NCBI RefSeq assembly: GCF_003350345.1
Contig: NZ_QNVJ01000077.1
Coordinates: forward strand, 1-59,027
Origin: Alkalilacustris brevis
GTDB taxonomy: Bacteria; Pseudomonadota; Alphaproteobacteria; Rhodobacterales; Rhodobacteraceae
Length of the DNA stretch: 59,027 bases
Direction: 5' to 3'
Made by a program: the position numbers and the translations under genes. Of the stretch, positions 19,444 to 28,121 are shown one piece after another; position 1 is the stretch's first letter, and each line of letters begins with the position of its first letter. The notes below the pieces were generated by a model. It was not told where the DNA came from. It saw only the letters and a list, made by a program, of their open reading frames with translations, and ran no database searches.

Positions 19444-20016
19444 TCACTTGTCCTGCGGGTCTATCCAGCCGATGTTCCCGTCTTCGCGACGGTAGACGAC
19501 ATTGACCCCACCATGCCTTTCGTTGCGGAACACGAGAACGGGCGTCTCTGCCAACTCCATCTGCATCACTGCCTCTCCGGCGGAAAGTGCGGGAACGCGT
19601 GTCTGCATTTCCGCAATGATGATTGGCTGCAGCGACTCCGGCTCAGATTCGTCCCCGTCTTCCGTTGAGGCGAGGATATAGGAGGAAGCGCCGCCAAACT
19701 CAACCGGCTGTGCACGGGTTCTGTGATGATCTTTCAGCCGGCGCTTGTAACGGCGCAGCTGTTTTTCCATCTTGTCGCGGCAACTGTCGAAGGCGGCATA
19801 GATTTCGGCCGCCTGGGCCTTGGCCTGCGCCGTAAGCCCGGTGGAAAGGTGCACCGTCGCTTCGCACGCATACTGATGGGCGTTGCGTGAAAACACCACG
19901 ACCGCTTCGGTCGGACGCTGGGCATATTTTCCCACCACCTCGTCGATTTCGGTCCTGACATGCGTCTGCAAGGCATTCCCCACATCGATCTGTTTGCCGC
20001 TGATCTGATACCGCAT
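19444..20016 (-). CDS. hpf: Long-form ribosome hibernation promoting factor
   Basis: Binds the 30S subunit and drives 100S ribosome dimerisation in stationary phase. The 190-residue length and two-domain layout identify the long form. The N-terminal ribosome-binding domain (1-105) carries MRYQISGKQIDVGNAL and the basic stretch KMEKQLRRYKRRLKDHH. A linker leads to the C-terminal dimerisation domain (about 130-190), with ETPVLVFRNERHGGVNVVYRR. It sits between lptB and ptsN on the same strand. In many proteobacteria rpoN stands between lptB and hpf; here only about 280 non-coding bases do. Confidence 0.95.
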   Translation of the reverse strand: MRYQISGKQIDVGNALQTHVRTEIDEVVGKYAQRPTEAVVVFSRNAHQYACEATVHLSTGLTAQAKAQAAEIYAAFDSCRDKMEKQLRRYKRRLKDHHRTRAQPVEFGGASSYILASTEDGDESEPESLQPIIIAEMQTRVPALSAGEAVMQMELAETPVLVFRNERHGGVNVVYRREDGNIGWIDPQDK

Positions 20017-20300
20017 CTTGCCTCCTCACGGTAAGGCGCCGGCCGGGGGCGCTCCCATCCGGGTGCGGCCGGTCGGCAGGCGTGTCGCCAAGGTGGCGCG
20101 GACTGCTTGCCTTGCGCGGGTTCACGGCCTCGCTTCGCGTTGCGTGACGCCGTCCGTGCAATGCCGGCAGGTAGCATCCACCTCCGGGTATTTGGCGACA
20201 GGTCACCGGGCAATGTCAACGTCTTCCGGGGCAAGAATTGCCGCAATCTTGCGGCAAGCCGGATGGGGGGCATCGCGGCTGCGAAGTCAATGCCGAAAAG
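20017..20300. other. Intergenic region between lptB and hpf
   Basis: No gene is seen in this stretch of 284 bases. It holds a perfect 9-bp hairpin (20238-20246 with 20249-20257) downstream of lptB. In the transcribed direction this is followed by TTCTTGC, possibly a weak terminator. The GAGG near 20027 (minus strand) is the hpf ribosome-binding site. No remnant of rpoN can be recognised. Confidence 0.55.
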
Positions 20301-21059
20301 TCACGAGATGCGAAAGCTCTGTCCGAGATACACGCGCCGGACATTTTCGTCCTGCACCACCTCGCTGGCGGTGCCGCTCATCAAGACGACGCCGTCGTGC
20401 AGGATGTAGGCCCGATCGACGATTTCCAGCGTTTCACGCACGTTGTGGTCGGTGATCAGCACGCCAATGCCGCGCCGGCGCAGGTCGGATACCAGGTTGC
20501 GGATATCTCCCACCGCGATGGGGTCGACCCCGGCGAAAGGCTCGTCCAGCAGCAGATACTTGGGTTTTGCCGCCAGACAGCGGGCGATCTCGACGCGTCG
20601 CCGTTCGCCGCCGGAAAGGGCGAGCGCGGGTGCGCGCCTCAGGTGGCTGATAGAGAACTCTGACAGCAATTCTTCCAGACGGTCGCGGCGCAAGCGGCGG
20701 TCGCGCTCGGTGATCTCGAGCACGGCGAGGATGTTGTCTTCGACGCTGAGGCCGCGGAAAATCGACACTTCCTGTGGCAGATAGCCGATGCCCAGCCGCG
20801 CGCGGCGATACATCGGCAAACCAGTAATATCCTGCCCATCGAGCATGACGGTCCCGGCCTCGGGCGTGATCAGGCCGGCTATCGCGTAAAAGCAGGTCGT
20901 CTTGCCCGAACCGTTCGGCCCCAACAGCGCGACGACTTCTCCGCGCCCCAACTCCAGGCTCACGTCGCGGATTACCGGGCGGCGGCGATAGCTTTTGCGC
21001 AGGCCGATCACTCGCAGGCCGGCATTGCCCCCTGCGATTTCAAGCTCGGGCCGATTCAC
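20301..21059 (-). CDS. lptB: LPS export ABC transporter ATPase LptB
   Basis: Cytoplasmic ATPase of the LptB2FGC complex that pulls lipopolysaccharide from the inner membrane. The 252-residue protein carries Walker A GPNGSGKTT, the signature LSGGERRRVEIAR, Walker B YLLLDEPFAGVDPIAVGDI and the switch His in LITDHNVRETLEI. YLPQEVSIFRGLSVEDN is typical of LptB. Its start overlaps the lptA stop by 4 bases. The permeases LptF and LptG are not in the window and are usually encoded elsewhere. Confidence 0.96.
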   Translation of the reverse strand: MNRPELEIAGGNAGLRVIGLRKSYRRRPVIRDVSLELGRGEVVALLGPNGSGKTTCFYAIAGLITPEAGTVMLDGQDITGLPMYRRARLGIGYLPQEVSIFRGLSVEDNILAVLEITERDRRLRRDRLEELLSEFSISHLRRAPALALSGGERRRVEIARCLAAKPKYLLLDEPFAGVDPIAVGDIRNLVSDLRRRGIGVLITDHNVRETLEIVDRAYILHDGVVLMSGTASEVVQDENVRRVYLGQSFRIS

Positions 21060-21553
21060 GGAGTGCCGCCGCTGCCTTGCAGGATCGTGCGCACCCGGCC
21101 TTCCATGCGTGCCGTGCCGGCGGTCAGGTCAATCACCATCCGGTCGCCGCTGAGCGCGTTGCCTGCTTCTGTCAGCATCACGTTGCCGCTCATCAGCACC
21201 TGGCCGCCCTCGATGTCATAAACGGCGCTTTGCGATTCGGCGGCCTCGTCGCCGCTGACGAGCGTCACACCCCCGTCGGCGTGCATCCGGGCGATGGCGC
21301 CACCTTCGTCATACTCCACCCTGACGCTCCCCGCCGAAAGCCGCATTTCGCCCTGGCCTATCACCACATTCCCGGTGAAGATTGCGGTTCCGTCGCCCTG
21401 ATTGACGCTCAACTCGTCGGCTGTCACCTCGACCGGCGCGGCGGTGTCATGGCTCAATCCGCCGAAGGGCACGCGCGCGCCCTGGGCCTGGGCCAGCGCG
21501 GGCAGCAGGATCAGCGCGAGCGCGGCGAAAAGGGAAAAACGGCGATAAGGCAT
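21056..21553 (-). CDS. lptA: Periplasmic LPS transport protein LptA
   Basis: Small periplasmic protein that forms the LPS bridge between the membranes. The 165-residue protein has a clear signal peptide (hydrophobic residues 8-22, cleavage after ALAQA). It then shows the OstA/LptA repeat pattern: VEVTADELSVNQGDGTAIF, GNVVIGQGEMRLSAGSVRVEY, and MSGNVMLTEAGNALSGDRM. It lies between lptC (2 bases away) and lptB (4-base overlap), a tight operon. Confidence 0.93.
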   Translation of the reverse strand: MPYRRFSLFAALALILLPALAQAQGARVPFGGLSHDTAAPVEVTADELSVNQGDGTAIFTGNVVIGQGEMRLSAGSVRVEYDEGGAIARMHADGGVTLVSGDEAAESQSAVYDIEGGQVLMSGNVMLTEAGNALSGDRMVIDLTAGTARMEGRVRTILQGSGGTP

Positions 21554-21555
21554 GA

Positions 21556-22212
21556 TTACTCCTGTCTATCAGGCAGATATAGCAGCTTTACCCCGTCTGT
21601 GAACACCAGAAGATGTCCGCCTCCGGTGGGGCCGTCTTCGGTGTCAGAGTTGTCATCCGCGGTCAGGATGTCGGTGTGTTTCAGAATCATTCCACCTGCG
21701 GTGATCTGCCCCGGAGGGCCTTCGGCGCGCACCGGGGCGTGGCCTTCCAGCCAGGTGCGATCTGTCGCGGCGCTCAGGCGCTCGGTCCAGAGCCGATACC
21801 CCGCCGCGCTGCGCATATGTACGGCGCCTTCCAGCTCGAGCACGCCGCCGGCCCGATCCAGATACGCATTGTCGGCGACAATCGTGCTGACCTGGCCCGC
21901 GCCGGATTCCATAATCAGTTCGATCATTTCTGCCGACATCCATTCGCCCGGCCCCGCGGGGCTGGCGCGCACGATACGGGCCGCGACCGTCATTGCCGTT
22001 CCGTCTTCGGTGACGCTGGCAAAGCGTGGCGCGCCGACTTGTGGGTCGCGGGTCAGTTCATCGACATCGATATCCGCATAAGGCAGGGCGTTGGTCGGTT
22101 CGATCTGGCGTGGAAACAGGAATATCGTGGCCAGTATGCCCAACCCGACCAAAGGCAGCAGGATCTTGAGCCCGGCGACAAGCCGGGAATACCGGTTGGA
22201 TTGCGGGGTCAT
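21556..22212 (-). CDS. lptC: LPS export protein LptC
   Basis: Membrane-anchored periplasmic protein that receives LPS from LptB2FG and hands it to LptA. The 218-residue protein has one N-terminal transmembrane helix (about 14-31, LPLVGLGILATIFLF) and a beta-jellyroll periplasmic part, including MTVAARIVRASPAGPGEWMSAEM-like strands. Sequence conservation in this family is low, so position directly before lptA carries much of the weight. A gap of 162 bases separates it from rnd upstream. Confidence 0.88.
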   Translation of the reverse strand: MTPQSNRYSRLVAGLKILLPLVGLGILATIFLFPRQIEPTNALPYADIDVDELTRDPQVGAPRFASVTEDGTAMTVAARIVRASPAGPGEWMSAEMIELIMESGAGQVSTIVADNAYLDRAGGVLELEGAVHMRSAAGYRLWTERLSAATDRTWLEGHAPVRAEGPPGQITAGGMILKHTDILTADDNSDTEDGPTGGGHLLVFTDGVKLLYLPDRQE

Positions 22213-22374
22213 GTGCGGCCCGGCCCCGGCGGCACCGCCACCCTGACACTGACGGATGCCTGCCGGCAGGCGCCGCGCATGCCGCCTTGATCGGGTGTCG
22301 CTCTGGCTAGGGCATTGGTCATCGGTGCCTCGGCACAGCTACGCATATCCAGACGTCCGGCCCCGGCGCGAGCG

Positions 22375-22986
22375 TCAATGCGCGAAAACATCCGTTTCCG
22401 GCCATCCCGCAAGGTCGAGTGCCGCCCGCGTGGGCAGAAAATCGAAACAGGACTGCGCCAGTTCCGAGCGGCCTTCGCGGGCCAGCATTGCATCGAGCGC
22501 ATCCTTCAGTCGATGCAGATAGAGCACATCCGAGGCTGCATAGGCAAGTTGCGCTTCCGTGAGCGCGCCCGCGCCCCAATCGGAGCTTTGCTGCTGTTTG
22601 GAAACATCGATGCCCAGCATCTCGGCCAGCAGAAACTTCAGCCCGTGCCGGTCGGTATAGGTGCGCACCAGCTTCGAGGCGATCTTGGTGCAGTAAACCG
22701 GCGCCGTCACCGCGCCGAACGCATTTTGCAGCGCCGCAATGTCAAACCGCGCGAAATGAAAGAGCTTGAGCACGCCCCGGTCGGTCAGCAGGCGTTCGAG
22801 GTTGGGCGCGCGGTCCTGACCCTGTGCAATCTGCACCAGGTGGGCCGTGCCATCGCCCGAGGAAAGCTGCACCAGGCAGATCCGGTCGCGATGCGGGTTG
22901 AGGCCCATGGTCTCGGTGTCGATGGCCACCACAGGGCCGAGGTCGAGATCGTCGGGCAGATCGTTCTGGTGCAGGTGGATTGTCAT
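22375..22986 (-). CDS. rnd: Ribonuclease D family 3'-5' exonuclease
   Basis: A DEDD-superfamily exonuclease trimming RNA 3' ends. The 203-residue protein contains only the exonuclease domain: Exo I VVAIDTETMGLNPHRD (about 19-34), Exo II KLFHFARFDIAAL (about 78-90) and Exo III YAASDVLYLHRLKDAL (about 157-172). The HRDC domains of E. coli RNase D are absent; this short form is common in Alphaproteobacteria. The frame continues open to 23499, but that part is antisense to the next gene. The start at 22986 fits the domain and has GGGAAG upstream. It is probably first gene of the rnd-lptCAB string. Confidence 0.88.
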   Translation of the reverse strand: MTIHLHQNDLPDDLDLGPVVAIDTETMGLNPHRDRICLVQLSSGDGTAHLVQIAQGQDRAPNLERLLTDRGVLKLFHFARFDIAALQNAFGAVTAPVYCTKIASKLVRTYTDRHGLKFLLAEMLGIDVSKQQQSSDWGAGALTEAQLAYAASDVLYLHRLKDALDAMLAREGRSELAQSCFDFLPTRAALDLAGWPETDVFAH

Positions 22987-23215
22987 TGCGGCTTCCCCGG
23001 CTGCTGCAAGGCGCGTGATGCGATGCGCGGACATGGCCGCCCTAATAGGCTGCCCGGCAGGGGCAAGGCAAGCGCGGCGCACGATTTGCATGGGGCAGAG
23101 GCCGGTTTTGCGGGTGATTGCCCCTTTCGAGACGGTTCTGGAGGTTGACCACGGGGCAGTAAAGTGGCTCCATGCGGCGCAAAGCTGAACCATAACCTGA
23201 GTGGGGGACGAAAAC

Positions 23216-24358
23216 ATGACATTCGCCGGAAAGGCCGCAGCGGGGATCGCTGCGCTGACACTGAGTATGGCTGCGGCCCAGGCCGAAACCGTGACCGTGG
23301 GCATGATAACCACGCTTTCGGGCGGCGGCGCCGGGCTGGGCGTTGATGTGCGCGACGGCTTCCGGCTGGCACTTGAAAAGTCGGGTAACGAGAACCTGCA
23401 CCTTGTCGTCGAGGATGACGCGCAGCGCCCCGAACTGGCGGTGCAGATCGCCGAGCGGATGATCCAGTCGGAACGCGCCGATATCCTGACCGGGATCATC
23501 TGGTCGAACCTCGCGATGGCGGTGGTGCCCTCGACCGTGGCGCAGGGGGTGTTCTACATCTCGCCCAATGCGGGGCCTTCGGCGCTGGCCGGGGCAAACT
23601 GCCATCAGGATTATTTCAACGCCGCCTGGCAGAACGACATGCTGCACGAGGCTGCCGGGCAGACAGCGAACGAGCTGGGCTATGAAAACACCTTCATCAT
23701 GGCGCCCAACTATCCGGCGGGCACCGATGCGCTGACTGGTTTCAAACGCTATTACGAGGGCGAACTGGCAGGCGAGCTTTTCACCCAGGTCGGCCAGACC
23801 GACTATGCTGCCGAGATCGCGCAGATCCGTGCCTCGGAGGCGGATTCAGTGTTCATCTTCCTGCCCGGGGGTATGGGTATCAGCTTCATGCGGCAATACG
23901 CCGAATCCGGGGTTGATCTGCCCATCGTCTCGGCGGGTTTCAGCTTCGATCAGGACGTGCTGCCCGCGATGGGTGAGGCGGCGCTTGGCGTGATCAATAC
24001 CGGGCAATGGTCGCCCGACCTGGACAACGCGGCCAACCGCGCCTTCGTCGAGGCGTTCGAGGCTGAATACGGCCGCCTGCCCTCGATCTACGCCAGCCAG
24101 GGGTTCGACACCGCGAACCTGATCCTTTCGGCGATGGAGACGGCAAGCGTTTCGGATCGCGATGCCTTCCGAGAGGCGCTGCGCGCGGCCGATTTCGCCT
24201 CGGTGCGGGGCGATTTCGCCTTTGCCGACAACCAGCACCCGATCCAGAGCGTCTATGTCCGCGAGGTGGTCGAGGTGGATGGTGTTTTGCAGAACCGGAT
24301 CATTGGCACGGCCTTTGAAGAACATCAGGACGTGCACGGCGCCGACTGCCAGATGTGA
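23216..24358 (+). CDS. Branched-chain amino acid-type ABC substrate-binding protein
   Basis: Periplasmic type I binding protein (LivK/Leu-Ile-Val family) feeding the permeases that follow. The 380-residue protein has a signal peptide (AGIAALTLSMAAAQA, cleavage before ETVTVGM). It continues with family segments TLSGGGAGLGVDVRDGFRLA, GIIWSNLAMAVVPS and APNYPAGTDALTGF. A GTG at 23201 extends the frame by five codons, but the ATG at 23216 gives a normal signal peptide. The ligand cannot be told: members of this family bind amino acids, amides, urea or aromatic acids. It heads a five-gene transporter operon. Confidence 0.9.
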   Translation: MTFAGKAAAGIAALTLSMAAAQAETVTVGMITTLSGGGAGLGVDVRDGFRLALEKSGNENLHLVVEDDAQRPELAVQIAERMIQSERADILTGIIWSNLAMAVVPSTVAQGVFYISPNAGPSALAGANCHQDYFNAAWQNDMLHEAAGQTANELGYENTFIMAPNYPAGTDALTGFKRYYEGELAGELFTQVGQTDYAAEIAQIRASEADSVFIFLPGGMGISFMRQYAESGVDLPIVSAGFSFDQDVLPAMGEAALGVINTGQWSPDLDNAANRAFVEAFEAEYGRLPSIYASQGFDTANLILSAMETASVSDRDAFREALRAADFASVRGDFAFADNQHPIQSVYVREVVEVDGVLQNRIIGTAFEEHQDVHGADCQM

Positions 24359-24429
24359 GCAGTTCTTACACATGACCGGCGCGTGCCCTGACCCGGCGCG
24401 CGCCGTGGCGATTTCAGGAAAGCCCCCGC

Positions 24430-25347
24430 ATGAGCCTTGCCCTGATCCTTGAGCAGTTGCTCAATGGTGTTCAGTTCGGATTGATGCTGTTTCTCATGGC
24501 CGCCGGCCTGACGCTGGTGTTTGGCGTGATGGGGCTGATCAATCTGGCACATGGCTCGCTTTTCATGATCGGCGCTTTCGTCTGCGCGGCGGTCGCTGGT
24601 GTGGCGGGCAGCTTCTGGGTGGGGCTGGTGGCAGGGCTTGCCGCCGCCGCTGCGGCCGGGGCACTGATCGAGATTCTGGTGATCCGCCGGCTCTACGGGC
24701 GCGACCATCTCGACCAGGTGTTGGCCACCTTCGCACTGATCCTCATCCTGTCTGAGGGCGTGCGGATGATCTTCGGGCCCTTTCCGCTGTATCTTTCGGT
24801 GCCCGATGCGCTGCGCGGCACGCTCGATCTGGGTGTGGTGGAGTATTCGCGCTATCGCCTTGCGCTGATCGGCTTTGGGATCGCCACCGCCATCGGTCTT
24901 TGGCTGCTGATCGCGCGCACGCGGCTGGGCATCCGCATCCGCGCCGGCGAAAGCGACCGCGAGATGATCGCTGCGCTGGGGGTCAACATCCGCGTGCTCT
25001 ATACTGTGGTTTTCGCGTTGGGCGCGGCACTGGCGGGGATGGCGGGCGCGCTGGTGGGCGCAATCCAGTCGGTGCAGGTGGGTATGGGCGAGCCGGTGCT
25101 GATCCTTGCTTTCGTGGTGATCGTGATCGGCGGCATCGGCTCTATCAAGGGGGCTATGGTCGGGGCGCTCATGGTGGGCGTGATCGATACGATGGGGCGT
25201 TTTCTGCTGCCGCGCGCCTTCGCGCTGGTGCTGGAGCCTGCCCAGGCAACCGGCGTTGGTGCGGCACTGGCCTCGATGCTGATCTATGTGCTCATGGCAC
25301 TGGTGCTGGTGCTGCGCCCCAAAGGACTGTTCCCTGCCCATGGTTGA
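24430..25347 (+). CDS. livH: LivH-type ABC permease
   Basis: Inner-membrane permease of a branched-chain amino acid-type transporter. The 305-residue protein has about eight hydrophobic segments. It opens LEQLLNGVQFGLMLFLMAAG, continues with GLTLVFGVMGLINLAHGSLF, and has the conserved ATPase-contact region SDREMIAALGVNIRVLY followed by GAALAGMAGALVGAI. GGAAAG lies upstream of the ATG. Its last 8 bases overlap the next permease gene. Confidence 0.92.
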   Translation: MSLALILEQLLNGVQFGLMLFLMAAGLTLVFGVMGLINLAHGSLFMIGAFVCAAVAGVAGSFWVGLVAGLAAAAAAGALIEILVIRRLYGRDHLDQVLATFALILILSEGVRMIFGPFPLYLSVPDALRGTLDLGVVEYSRYRLALIGFGIATAIGLWLLIARTRLGIRIRAGESDREMIAALGVNIRVLYTVVFALGAALAGMAGALVGAIQSVQVGMGEPVLILAFVVIVIGGIGSIKGAMVGALMVGVIDTMGRFLLPRAFALVLEPAQATGVGAALASMLIYVLMALVLVLRPKGLFPAHG

Positions 25348-26320
25348 AAAGCGCCGCGAATGGACCCTCAACGCCGTGCTTGCCATCGCGCTGTTCGCGG
25401 TGCCACTGGCGGCGCTTTGGCTTGACGAGCCGTTCTACATCACGCTGGCCACCCGCGTGGCGATCCTGGCGCTGGCGGGCGTGGGGCTGAACATCGCGCT
25501 GGGGCTGGGCGGGATGGTGTCGTTCGGCCATGCGGCCTATTTCGGGATCGGTGGCTATGTGGCAGGGATTCTGGCGCATCATGCCTTTTCGGGGCAGCCG
25601 TTATTTCTGGGGCTGTCGGGCAGCAACCAGATGCTGGTGATCTGGGCCGTGGCGATGGCCATTTCGGCGTTGGCCGCGCTGGTGATCGGGGCGCTGAGCC
25701 TGCGTACCTCGGGTATCTTTTTCATTATGATCACGCTGGCCTTTGCGCAGATGATCTTCTATTTCGCGCTATCCTGGCCGGCCTATGGCGGCGAGGACGG
25801 GCTGCCCATCTTCCTGCGCAACCAGTTTCCCGGCCTCAATACAATGCGCGGATGGGAAATGTTCGTGCTGTCTTACGCAGTTCTGATGCTGGCGCTGGCG
25901 CTGTTCGCGATGCTGCGGGGCGCGCGCTTTGGCGCGGCGCTCATGGCGATCCGGCAGAACCCGGCGCGGGCGGCGGCGGTGGGGATCTCGCCCTTCGGCA
26001 TCAAGCTGACGGCCTTCGTGATCTCGGGCATGATTACCGGGCTGGCGGGGGCGATGATGGCGGAACTGACACGCTTTGTCAGCCCGGCGATGATGACCTG
26101 GCAGATGTCCGGCGAGTTGATCGTGATCATCATTCTCGGCGGCGTGGGGCGGCTGTTCGGTCCGGTGGCGGGGGCCGGAATTCTGGTGGCGTTCGAGGTG
26201 CTTTTCGGCGGGCTGACCGAGCACTGGCAGTTTTTTCTGGGCCTCGTGCTGCTGGGGGTGGTGCTGTTCGCGCGCGGCGGCCTGATCGGCCTGCTGGCAG
26301 GGAGGGAGCGCCATGGCTGA
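25340..26320 (+). CDS. livM: LivM-type ABC permease
   Basis: Second permease of the transporter, 326 residues and multi-spanning. It has the LivM signature VGLNIALGLGGMVSFGHAAY near residues 46-65. The ATPase-contact loop is LMAIRQNPARAAAVGISPFG, and LAGAMMAELTRFVSPAMM follows. The frame is open from 25286, but the ATG at 25340, overlapping livH by 8 bases, gives the usual N-terminus (MVEKRREWTL). It overlaps livG by 8 bases. Confidence 0.92.
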   Translation: MVEKRREWTLNAVLAIALFAVPLAALWLDEPFYITLATRVAILALAGVGLNIALGLGGMVSFGHAAYFGIGGYVAGILAHHAFSGQPLFLGLSGSNQMLVIWAVAMAISALAALVIGALSLRTSGIFFIMITLAFAQMIFYFALSWPAYGGEDGLPIFLRNQFPGLNTMRGWEMFVLSYAVLMLALALFAMLRGARFGAALMAIRQNPARAAAVGISPFGIKLTAFVISGMITGLAGAMMAELTRFVSPAMMTWQMSGELIVIIILGGVGRLFGPVAGAGILVAFEVLFGGLTEHWQFFLGLVLLGVVLFARGGLIGLLAGRERHG

Positions 26321-27068
26321 TCCCGTTCTGCGGCTGGAGGGTGTCAGCAAGTCCTTCGCTGCGCTTCGCGCGGTGCAGGACGTGTCGCTGAGCCTGGCGC
26401 CCGGCGAGATTCACGCGCTGATAGGCCCGAACGGCGCGGGCAAGTCCACCCTCATGGCGCTGGTCAGCGGTGCACTGGCGCCCGATGCCGGGCGTATCGT
26501 TTTTCGCGGGCAGGATGTGACGCGGTTGTCGGTCGCGCAGCGGGCCCGCATGGGGCTTGGCCGCAGCTTTCAGGTGTCGTCGCTGATCCCGGAATATTCG
26601 GCGCGGCGCAATGTGATGCTGGCACTTCAGGCGCGGCAGGGTCATTCCTGGCGGTTCTTCCACCCGGTCTCGCGCGACAGGTCGCTGATGGATCCCGCGC
26701 GCGAGATCCTGCGCCGTGTGGGGCTGTCGGGGCGGGCCAGCGTGCCCTCGGCCGAGTTGAGCCATGGCGAGCGGCGGCTGCTGGAAATCGCCCTGGCGCT
26801 GGCGCTGCAGCCTGCGGCCTTTCTGCTGGACGAGCCGATGGCAGGCATGGGCACCGAGGGCACGCGACAGCTTACCGGCTTTCTGGACGGATTGCGCGCC
26901 GAGGCGCCGATCCTGCTGGTCGAGCATGACATGGATGCGGTCTTCGCACTGGCCGATCGGATTTCGGTGCTCGCGGGCGGGCGGGTGATCGCCAGCGGGA
27001 CAGTGGCCGAGATCCGCGCCGATGCCGATGTGCGCCGCGCCTATCTGGGCGAGGAGGAAGGCGCATGA
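26313..27068 (+). CDS. livG: LivG-type ABC ATPase
   Basis: ATPase subunit of the branched-chain amino acid-type transporter, 251 residues. Walker A is GPNGAGKSTLM near residues 40-50, the signature region is ELSHGERRLLEIALAL, Walker B is AFLLDEPMAGMG, and the switch is LLVEHDMDAVFAL. The signature has SHGE rather than SGGE, a common LivG variant. It overlaps livM before it and livF after it by 8 and 4 bases. Confidence 0.93.
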   Translation: MADPVLRLEGVSKSFAALRAVQDVSLSLAPGEIHALIGPNGAGKSTLMALVSGALAPDAGRIVFRGQDVTRLSVAQRARMGLGRSFQVSSLIPEYSARRNVMLALQARQGHSWRFFHPVSRDRSLMDPAREILRRVGLSGRASVPSAELSHGERRLLEIALALALQPAAFLLDEPMAGMGTEGTRQLTGFLDGLRAEAPILLVEHDMDAVFALADRISVLAGGRVIASGTVAEIRADADVRRAYLGEEEGA

Positions 27069-27754
27069 CCGCGTTGCTGGACGTCGAGGAGCTTGAAGTC
27101 TTCTATGGCGCAAGCCAGGCACTGTTCGGCGTGAACCTATCCGTGGCCGAGGGGCAGGCGGTCGCCCTGATGGGGCGCAACGGCATGGGCAAGACGACCA
27201 CCATTCATGCGCTGTGCCGGATGCTTCCGATCCGTGGCGGGCATGTGCGTTTTGCCGGGCGCGACATCACGGCGCTGCCCTCGTTTCGCGCTGCGCGGTT
27301 GGGGATCGGGTTGGTGCCCGAGGGCCGGCGCTGTTTCCCCAACCTCACGGTGACCGAAAACCTGATTGCCGCCGCCCGCCCCGGCCCCTGGACCTTGCGG
27401 CGCGTGCGCGATTTTTTCCCCCGATTGGCAGAACGCGAAGGGCAGTATGCTGCCACCCTGTCGGGGGGCGAGCAGCAGATGCTGGCGATCGGCCGGGCGC
27501 TGATGACCAATCCGCGCCTTTTGGTGCTGGACGAGGCGACCGAGGGCCTTGCCCCCGTGATCCGGCGCGAGATCTGGGCCGCCATCGCCGCGCTCAAGGC
27601 GCAGGGGCTGTCGATACTGTTGGTGGACAAGACGCTATCTGAAATTTTGCCGCTGGCCGATAGCTGTGTCGTGCTGGAACGCGGGCGCAGCATCTGGCGC
27701 GGTCCGCCCGGCGATGTTACCGAAGAGGTCAAGCGCCGTTATCTGGGGCTCTGA
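27065..27754 (+). CDS. livF: LivF-type ABC ATPase
   Basis: Second ATPase of the transporter, 229 residues. Walker A is GRNGMGKTTTIHAL near 36-49, then GLVPEGRRCFPNLTVTENL (typical LivF), signature LSGGEQQMLAIGRAL, and Walker B LLVLDEATEGLAPVIRREI. The residue after the last beta strand is LVDKTLSEIL: the usual switch His is replaced by Lys (VDK instead of VEH/VEQ), which is worth noting. The 4-base overlap with livG implies coupled translation. Confidence 0.93.
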   Translation: MTALLDVEELEVFYGASQALFGVNLSVAEGQAVALMGRNGMGKTTTIHALCRMLPIRGGHVRFAGRDITALPSFRAARLGIGLVPEGRRCFPNLTVTENLIAAARPGPWTLRRVRDFFPRLAEREGQYAATLSGGEQQMLAIGRALMTNPRLLVLDEATEGLAPVIRREIWAAIAALKAQGLSILLVDKTLSEILPLADSCVVLERGRSIWRGPPGDVTEEVKRRYLGL

Positions 27755-27769
27755 CATTGAGGCTGCACC

Positions 27770-28060
27770 ATGACGACCCCGCCCGAGTTGCGTTTCCTGA
27801 AATGGCTGGTCACGGCGCTGGCCGGGGTAATGATGGTGGGGATTGCGGTGATCGTCGGGGTGCTGGTGCTCCGGCTGGGCCCGGCGGTGACGCCCCCGCC
27901 GCTGCCCGCGTTGCCCGATCATGTCAGCCTGCCCGCCGACAGTCGCGCCAGCGCCGTCACCTTCGGGCAGGGGTGGATCGCGGTCGTGACCGAGGGGCAG
28001 GAGATCCTGATCTTCGACGCCGCCAGCGGCGACCTGCGCCAGCGCTTCGTCATCGAGTGA
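27770..28060 (+). CDS. Small single-span membrane protein (DUF6476-like)
   Basis: A 96-residue protein with one transmembrane helix (about 13-35, VTALAGVMMVGIAVIVGVLVL). After a Pro-rich linker (PPPLPALP) comes a short beta-rich domain with VTFGQGWIAVVTEGQEILIF ending in LRQRFVIE. I recognise it as like DUF6476 of Rhodobacterales; its function is unknown. It follows livF by 15 bases and may be co-transcribed, but nothing ties it to transport. Confidence 0.75.
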   Translation: MTTPPELRFLKWLVTALAGVMMVGIAVIVGVLVLRLGPAVTPPPLPALPDHVSLPADSRASAVTFGQGWIAVVTEGQEILIFDAASGDLRQRFVIE

Positions 28061-28121
28061 AATACCCCTCAAGGCTTTGCCGTCTTGCAGTGGCCGGAAA
28101 ACAGGAAAGGGGCCGCCAGTC

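Noticed and set aside
22987-23499. N-terminal extension of RNase D
   Set aside because: It overlaps the signal peptide and body of the binding-protein gene on the other strand and has no domain.
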